Part shown: positions 1 through 9,000 of the stretch, piece after piece
How positions within the stretch are numbered: position 1 is the first letter of the stretch
Layout: each line of letters opens with the position of its first letter
Virus record (IMG/VR): IMGVR_UViG_3300038620_000086
Coordinates: 1 to 64,000 of that record
Direction: 5' to 3' (one strand)
Origin: a virus
DNA: 64,000 bases
Program-made: the position numbers and the translations under genes
Notes under the pieces: generated by a model
What the model was told of the DNA's origin: nothing
The model's input: only the letters and a program-made list of their open reading frames with translations
Databases searched by the model: none

Positions 1-3000
1 TCGATCACTATCATAATGAAGCTCTACATATTCTGCTCCTGAAGATTCGACGGTTCCAGCCGCTGTATAAGTATAGCCAGGTCTACTTTGAAGGGGACGG
101 CTGGATTTACCAACATCTACTTTCCCTCCAGAGACAACTGCAATTTGATCTTCAATGCCATATTCTTTGGCAAGCTTTCTTAGTTGTACACCGACACTTT
201 TTAGAGCTTGTTCTTCCGGAATACCCCCAGGAGTCGTTGCGCCACTTTCTCCTTTTGACCCACTATGTCCAATACCTATAACTAACTTACCTCCCTTGCT
301 CTCAGGTCTAGGAACTGCCTCCGACATTGTTTGTGTTTCCAGGTCAGATTTAGATAAGAATTGATCCAAAGCTCTAACAGTATCTTTCCTAGATTTATCC
401 AAACGAGCAAGATCAATATTTTGCTGGGCATATTCAGGGTTAGCCTCTGCTGCATCATGGAGGAGAACAATCTCTCCCTCAGCGTTACTAAGTCTGTCAA
501 GAATCTCTTTTGTACTAGTTGCTTTAAGGTAGTCCCTTGTGTCTACTGTCCAAAGGGCGGTGCTAAGTCCTTGCTCATTAGCAGCCTTTAGGGTTTCTTG
601 ATTCTGTCTACCATAGGGCGCCCTAAACCAGTTAATATCAACATCCTCGCCAACAATTCCTCTAATAACCTTCCTAGTTCTACGGATCTCTTTGATCTGC
701 TCTTCTTTACTCAGCTTCGACATGGGGCGGTGAGAATAGGAGTGAATTCCTATTTCATGTCCCTCCTCAACGATCTGTTTAACAAGTTCGGGATGTTTCT
801 TGGCTCTCTTACCAACAATGAAGAAGGTTGCCGTAGCATCATGCTTCTCTAAGACATCCAGAACTTTCTCAGTATATTGGGGACTAGGCCCATCGTCAAA
901 CGTTAGCGCGATCGTGCCGTCCTCCATTTTCTCTTCGGCACGTCGGTCAATGTTTTCTCGGGTTAGGTTTACAGGTTTCTCTCTCTTTCTGGTTGCCTGG
1001 TATTGTCTCTGTCTTTCACCTTTATAGAACCTTTCCCGCTCTCTAGCAAACCGTACCAACTCCTCTCTGGTATAGGCTTCCCCCTGTCCGTAAGGATCAC
1101 CAGGAAGCCCAGCCCAAATACCAGCTATTTTACGTCCTGACCTACCAGTAAGAAGTTCTCTATAATTTCCTTGCTTAGCTAATTCGTAAAGTCCCTCCTC
1201 TTTTAAATATTGAACGAATGCTCTATCTTGAGCTTTAGGGCTAATATTCTCATCCAAGCCGAATCGTTGGGCTGTTTCCCACATCCATTGATACTTACCA
1301 AAGGCTTCACTATTAAATCCTGCTGCTCGAATCTTTACATTCGGGTGACCTTCACTTAGATCTCCTTGGTAAGTTCTACCACCAAACATAGTACGATATC
1401 CACTTTCGTTCCAAGTCCCTTCGGCTAAACTGACCATGTCGGCAACGGCTCTAACATTGGGATGGATTCCCTTAGTCTTAACTATAGGCTTATCTCCTCC
1501 TCCAGAAGGAACCCACTCCGATAGCCAATCTTTAGCTGTTTGGTAAGCTTTGCTAGTAGCGCGACCTACCACTCGACCTACCGTTTTCGCAGCGTTAGTT
1601 AACCCCTCAACTACATTACTAGCGAACTCTTTAATGCGACCCAGTACCCCTAGATTTTCAGAAGGTTTTCTTTCTCTACCTGTCTCTCCTACGCTAAACA
1701 GATCAGAAACAGTAGAAGATAGACTTTCTGCAAACTTTTGTAGACTCTGTCTAGCCTGGCGGGTCTTTTCTTCATAGTTCTCAAGCTGCCTAACTTGACC
1801 GCGAGAGGACATGGATTTAACCTCGTAGTCCTCTATTCCTTCGCCTGACCAAGAGAATGATTGGAAATAACGAGTTAAAAAGTTTGGTTTGTTTCTATTT
1901 CTGTAGGAAACTTTAGCTGCACTTTCACCTATCTTTGCTCCGATATAAGAACCAGCAGATCCAATGGCTACACCAGCAGCTATTCCTAATCCTATAGCTG
2001 CCGCCGCTGGAAGAGCTAGAGCGCCAACTGCTGCGACTGCTAAAGTTCCAGCTATCCCACCGCCGATAGCAGTTCCTGTTAGTCTGCCGCCCTTAATAGC
2101 TCGTTTACGGTTATCACTTTTCATTCCTTGGTGGTATTCATAAAGTCCATAGACTCCCAGACTTGCTTCGATAAAATCTCCCACAAACCCTGCTGATCTA
2201 GCTATTTTTGCGACTTTTCCTATCCTACCTGGTCTTCTAAGTCCTATATTCTCCGTGTCATCTATATTCTCTGGTAGATGTTCAGGTATGTCAGGGATGT
2301 TCGATGTTCTAGATCTATTAGTGTTACTTACTACCCTTCGACTACCCTCATCAAACTCTGGATCTGTTGCCGTACTAGAGCTTCCTATCCTAGATTCTTT
2401 TGATGCGGGGTTTCCATAGTCTCCTCCGGACTGCCGTCTCCGTCGGCGAAGTTCAATAAGAGTTGCACCGAATCCCATCCCTAAACTTCCTAGAGCACTA
2501 CCCCACCCCGCTATACCATCAGACAATCTATCTGTATCGGCTCCGCGATCATATATTTGACTCCCTCGTTGTTCACCATATTGTCTTCCAAAGTGCCCAC
2601 CTATAAAACCACCAGCAATACCGGCTGCTAGTGGAGCTAAAAGTCCTCCTGAGAGAGCTGTTACTGCTAAAACAGAAGCACCTGCAAGTAGAGCAGCTCC
2701 AATGTTTCCATATAAATCCCCATAAGCTTTTCTGTAATGAGCTTCTCTAGAAGCGCGATCATCTAATTGTTTAACTCTTCGACGAGCACGATTGATAAAG
2801 TAAAGATCTATACCGAAAGAGGCGACGTCAGGGGCAACTTTAGAGAAACCCTTAGCCGTCCATCTTGCCGCTTTTCCTAAACCTTGTAGAATCCTATCTG
2901 GAAGTCCAACATCAGATAGCTTTCTTAAACCTCTATTTACTGAGGAAAGAGCCCTAGTAATAGACGATGGTCTTGCATCAGAAATAGATGTAGGTCTTCC

Positions 3001-6000
3001 TATCTCTTGAGTTATCTGAACTATTGTAGGAAGGCTTTTTGATCTACTGCTAGGTCTAAGAATCGGTTCTTCAAGAGGTTTGACTTGGAGGTCAGATGTA
3101 TTTACTTGATTTAACGGTATCCTTGAAGGATGATAGGAGTAGAAAGGGTGGAGTTGGTCAAATTTTGAGACAAAGGGCTTTCTAGCTCTAATCTCGTCAA
3201 AGCTTGCTCCTTCATCTAGCAGCATTTGAACTTTTCCTTTTCTCCGCTTTTGCCAGAATTTAGCCCTAAGGAATTTAGGAGAAAGAAGGTTTCCGAGACT
3301 CTTGTAACTTTCTCCCATATTCTTTGCAAAAGCTGTCCCCATAATGCCAGCATAACCAGCTCCTAAGATAGCAGGAAGAGAAAACCCAGAAGTGGCAATA
3401 GATAGTCCGGACAAAAGACCGGCTATAAGACTTCCAGATAAGGGGTTTACAAGACTTCCTATTCCAATCTTTAGAGACTGCAACGATACTCCAGCAGCTA
3501 TCCGACCAGAACGGTGTAGAATCCCTCTTGCACCAGACCCGAGAGTATTAGACAAGGATTCTAATAGGAGTCGGCTTCCAAAAAGTGCCCTTCCAAGATG
3601 TTTTCTTGCCCCAGTACCATAAAGTTCTCTTGATAGATCTTCTCCATAAAGTCTTGCTCCCAGATCACCTGGCAGGTCTTTTATATATCCAAGAAGGTCT
3701 TGTTTATCTAAACCCCCTAAAAGTAATTCTTTCCCACCATATCTTGTTACGCGGAAGAGACGGTTAAGCTTACGAAGTTGATATAGGTTTGGCTCTTCAG
3801 CCAAGGGAGCCGGATCTCCGAACCCACCTCTTCCAATCCCAGTAAAGAATTTACCAATAGCTCCTTTAATCGAATTACCTAGGTTTCTTATTGGTGTAGT
3901 CTTATCTCCTATAAATCTATCAATTCTTTCTTTTAGCCTAGCTAAGTCACCTCCTACCTTATTACCATATTTATCCCAAAGGGGTTTAACCGTTCTGTTC
4001 AAAAGAGGTCTAGTTATCTTGTTCCAAGCCAGATCCTTAACCTCAGAATAAAGTTGACCGATAAATCCACCCCGACCTCTCTGCAACTCTAGAGCTTGAA
4101 CATCGCTTAGGGCAATGCTAAAGATTTCATTTAGTCCTTTATCATCATCAACATTGTTGAGGCGATAGACATAACCGTGGGCATAAAGGTCACTCATTCT
4201 CTGCCTAACTTCTAGGGCATTCCTTAGAGTCTGAGATATTGGGTAGTTTCTTCGATAAGAGAAGTTATCTGCAACGCGATCGCCGCGGAAGTATTTCTCT
4301 TTAACAGCTCTACCCCGAACAGTTGTCGGAAATCCATAGAGTCCAGAATGGATTATATCCAAAGACCTTCCATACTGAGCAGTTTTCCTACGCCGTCTTT
4401 GCTGTTGCTGTTTCCAGTATTGAGAGGTATCCCCGTAGAAGTGGCGTTGATATCCCCAGGCTGTCTTCTTAGCCGAGGATCTCATTCTATTGTAAAGAGA
4501 GCTAGAAGCAGGCAAGAATATTTGGCTGAAGAACTGTAGAATGTCATTCTCGCTTTCTCTAGCTTTTCTGTATTGCTCGGCTATCCAGGGTCCAGTCACA
4601 TCCTCGAATAGGTTGAAATCGTCATCAACAAAAGGTAGGTAACTGGGTGACTCTGCTACCGTGTTAACAACAGACCCAATCGCTCTGGGAAGGAATCCAA
4701 AGTTAGAGGAGACCCAGTTGTAGATGTCAGACTCTTTATTCTTAAACCATTGGTTATTCTTTCTAATTTGGTTATAACCAAGATAGCTTGCAATTGTGAG
4801 CAAGCCAGCCCCACTATATCCTAGACCCATACCTCTTTTGAAGGCTTGGACTAGTAGAAATTCAGAGGCTAAGAATCCTGTCTCTTTCCAAAATAGCTTT
4901 TGACTCGCTTGCTTTTGGACAAAGTTGTCGTCTCTAAAAGAGTGAGCATAAAGAGATGCGCCTTCCAGCAATCCATAGCCTTGTTGTACATAGAAGGCAC
5001 GGTTCATGAAGTTAACGCCTTCTGAAAGAACTTTGGGAAGATCTTGTGGACGAACTTCTGTTTTAGGTTCTCCCTGCGGGGGTCTAGAACCTGCTCTTCG
5101 ACGAGCCCATTTCCGTTGTTCTTCTATAGACCGTTCGACTGCGAAACGTTCGGTGAACTCCTCGTCCATCGCTTGGGAAGGAATTAACTGAGACGTTTCT
5201 TCCAAGCGTGTAGCGATCTCATATCTAGCCGATTCAACGGCAATGTCTGGAGAAACATTTTGCCTCAACGATTGTTCTAAAGATTGTATAATCTGGTCAA
5301 TTAGAGTCTGTCTATTCCTACCTTCAATGATGTCATCAATGAATCGTTCTGCTCTTTGATCGGTTGTTAGAGCTTGGTATAAGGTTATAGTTTGTTTATC
5401 CCCTACAGGGATTTCTTTGTTTAGGGTTTCTAATAGATTACCTTTTAACGACTTTTTGTAGCGACCAAGGTGGTCTCTGACTTTGTCATAAAACTCTTCT
5501 TCGTCAATTGTTCCAGATCTAACCTGTTTGTAGAGTTCTCTAAACCGAACCGATAAAGATGTTCCGTGCATTCCCTCTAATCGGCGGTTATCAAAGCTAG
5601 AAGCAAAGATCTCATTGGTAGAACGACTCAAGAATTCCTCATATGCCTGGAAAAACTGTTCTTTGGCTTCCATACCGTAGCCAAGTCCCACTTTGTCAAA
5701 CTGACCTGGTTCGTTTGTCAATCCAGGAATCTTGACCATGTAGCGATCGCGAGAGAGTAATGCAATCCGCGGCGTTCCTCTTCCGCCAGACTGATCCCAC
5801 GATATACTGGGTTGATGTTTGACAAGGAATTTCTCTACATGACTAGCAATCCCTTCTATTTGACGTTGAATGTCTTTTCCCCTTCGATTCTCCCAAGCAG
5901 TGATACCGGAAGCCGTAAGTCGACCCGCCGACATAACTAAAGAGAAAGCTAGACTAGCGGCTGTGATCGTTCCAATAGCTGACCTCGTAAACATTAAGAG

Positions 6001-9000
6001 AGGGGCAGCAGGAGCCGATCCAACCCCAGTTAAGCCTTCAAACTTACCTCTGCGTATTCCAGCTCTTGGAGCACCAGAGGAACCGGTCGCTGCTACGAAC
6101 TGGTTGGTCAACTCTTGAAGACCTTCAATTTTGGTATAATAGGCAGTTCCCCGATTTCCTATATATTTCTCATAAGCTTTTTCTATTGTCTGTCCAAGAC
6201 CATAGAATCGATTGCCAATAGAGATATTAATTGGTACAAAGTTACCAGGAGAGATACCAAGCTCTTTCATTTTGTTTTCCTGTAGATACCTTTCTACAGC
6301 AATGGTAGTAGGACGCTTATTACTGAGATGCTCGGCATAAAAGCTACGAATAGCAAGGGCTCTAGACAAACTACTACTTGTAGCCTGAGCCGCCTCACTA
6401 CCACGGGTTTGAGTATAGTCAATCGAAGAGCCTCTAGGGGATAGAGTTCTTACTCGACTGACAACCTCTGATGGAGATAATTCCTTGTCCCCTTTAAGAA
6501 GTTGCTTGATGATCTCCTTATCTGTTTGTTTCAATCCTGAGAAACTAAGGGAGCGGATAGTGTACGAGAGATCTGCCGAAGATCCTTGAAACTGTGTATA
6601 ACCGGTAGAGGTTATGTCTCCAGAGGTATTTCTCAAGGTTTGACCATAAGAGAAAAAGTTAAGAAAGATGTTTGGATCATCCGCATATGCCCCAGAGTCG
6701 CTCAGGATATTAAATATGTCTAACTGCCCTATGAATTTATCAGTAAATTGTAGTAAGCGGTCACCAATTCCTCCTCGGTAGCCCCTACTTAGAATAGACT
6801 TAACTTTTTCTCTATCTTGAAGTTCCCCTACTGTATCTGGTCTTTCATATCCACCCATCCAAATTTGAAAGCCAGCAGATAAACCTGTTTCGTCACCAGC
6901 AAATAGTTCCTCTGCATCAAAGATTGCCCCGAGAAGCTGTCCAGTCCAGTATGTAGCTGCTATCCTGGAAGCGGCTACACCATGCCGACCAACAAACCTA
7001 GCATTATAGGTTGCCCCAGTTGGGGCTTTGCTAAAGCTAGTTCTAGTTCCTTCATATCTCGAAGTAACTCCTTTCTGTATCCGGTGGTAGAAACGGTTTG
7101 ATTCAGGAACTTTGATGCCTTTCCTAAAGAAAGCATCATCAATAATTTCAGGTCGGCTAAAGACGTTATAGCCACCAAACACTCCAGATAGAGCTGAACC
7201 GTAGATAGCTGTAAGAGTAGCTGTAGCTGAAACCCGAGCTGTTTTGTTTTCCTCTTCTAATCCCTCTCCAGTAAACCTAGAGGTTGTTATTCCCGCTTTA
7301 CGGTCTAAGAAGGCAGAAGAAGCTATCCAAGACAGTAAGAAGGGAGCGGCTCCTCTTATCGAAGGTCCTCGTCTAGTGAAAAACCTACCAACGCTCCTCC
7401 ACCCTGAACTATCAGGAGTTACACCAGCTACTGCTTTTTTGGTAGTATCTAGCATCAAGGCTGGTGCAGAAAGAACAGAAGCTCCAAAATCGGACACCAG
7501 TCGGTTAGCACTCCGAACACCACGACCCACAAGACTCTCTTTAGCTGCGGAAGGAATTATTTGATTAGCTATTCCTCCTAAAGCAGTGTAAGTTCCAACC
7601 TGCATTAGCAGGTTTTCGTAATCTGAATCCCTTACACCGGCAAATACTTCAGAGGGAAGTGTTCCTGCACGGTAACCTACACTGCCTAGCCACTCAGAAA
7701 AGGAGTCAATATCTCTTTCAGCCTCTGGTCGAACCGTTAACCTTTGAGCCACCGGAAACGTTGGCATAATCCCGCCGCCTAACAGAGGGAATAGCTGGAA
7801 GCCAAAGGTAAAGGTTTTTAGTTCCTCCTCTGGAATAGAGCGATTAGTCCACCCAATTTGAAAGACTGGGGTTGTAAACTGAGGCGTAATAGAGAAAGAC
7901 GTTTTGTATTGGGATTCAGTCGTCTTGAGTAATTTTTCTTTATATTTTCTAGCAAAGTCGTTAGCTGCCTTTTCCTCAAGGGTTTCCGGTAAAGGTGATA
8001 TATTAATCCGTTGTGCTGCTAAGTAAGAAAGCTCGTTAGACTCAAACCCAGAATCTTTAGACCAGTTCCAGATCGCAGCGATAGTAGAAGAAGCTAGTCT
8101 GGTTGCTGTCGTAGAAACAGCAAACCCAATCGAAGCCGCTAAAATGTTAAATCTGGCTCTACCAGCACTTTTAACGTTAGAACGAACTAAGCTTAGATCT
8201 GAATAGTAGTTTCTCGCCCATTGATTACTGCTAAGCTCTCCGGCTGACTTGTATCTAGGCGTTCCAGGTCTACCACCTCTTTGTATTTCCGATAAAGCCT
8301 CACCTATGGATATGTCTTGTTCCTGGGCGACTCGCCAAGCTTCTTCATAAACATCAAGTTTTTGCTTCTCGGCTCTACCTAAAGAATAATCGAAAGGATT
8401 TGTTTCAGCGGTGCTAAACTCTGGAAATAACCAACCCGCACTAAGTCCGCCTGTCAAACCTAGAAAACTTGTTATCAAAGGATGTAAGTCCCCTTCAATC
8501 TTCCTTATATGACTAGTGTCTCTAACCGGAGATTGAAAGGTGCCTTCTTCGAAATCCCACGGGGACTGAAAGTAACTTAACAAAGAAAGACCCCCATCTC
8601 CCAGAATTCCGTAAGAAAACAGGTAGTCCGCCCCGAAGATAGCTCCTACGCCTAGCATTGTTCTCCTGGCTTGGCGAATAGGGACACCGAGTAACTTTTT
8701 CTGGGGGTCAGTTTTTACATCAACACCGCCTGATGCGGGTGACTCAGACTTAGCTCGGAAGTAATTACTACGGAAGGAGAATTCTTTCTTAAGACCGGAG
8801 TACCGAGCAACCGGCGATATATCGTATTGGTACAGCTTTTTAAGGTCAGTAACTGGTCTTCCCTGGTTTACTGATTCTTCTATGCTTAACTGAGTTATTT
8901 CTCTGTCCAGTTCACTAACTTCCTTGGAGGTTCGGTAAAGTTTTTCTAGCTGTTTAATCTCCTGATCAGGGTCACTTATAAACCGACCGATTTGCATATA

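Noticed and set aside
155-364. Plus-strand open frames of 60-145 codons across the window, for example here and at 34885-35316
   Set aside because: They lie opposite long minus-strand genes with clear protein families, lack good ribosome sites and show no domain-like sequence; they are antisense shadows.
6975-7178. Short minus-strand frame inside the tape-measure-like gene
   Set aside because: It is out of frame with the continuous 11.5-kb coding frame and has no recognisable product.
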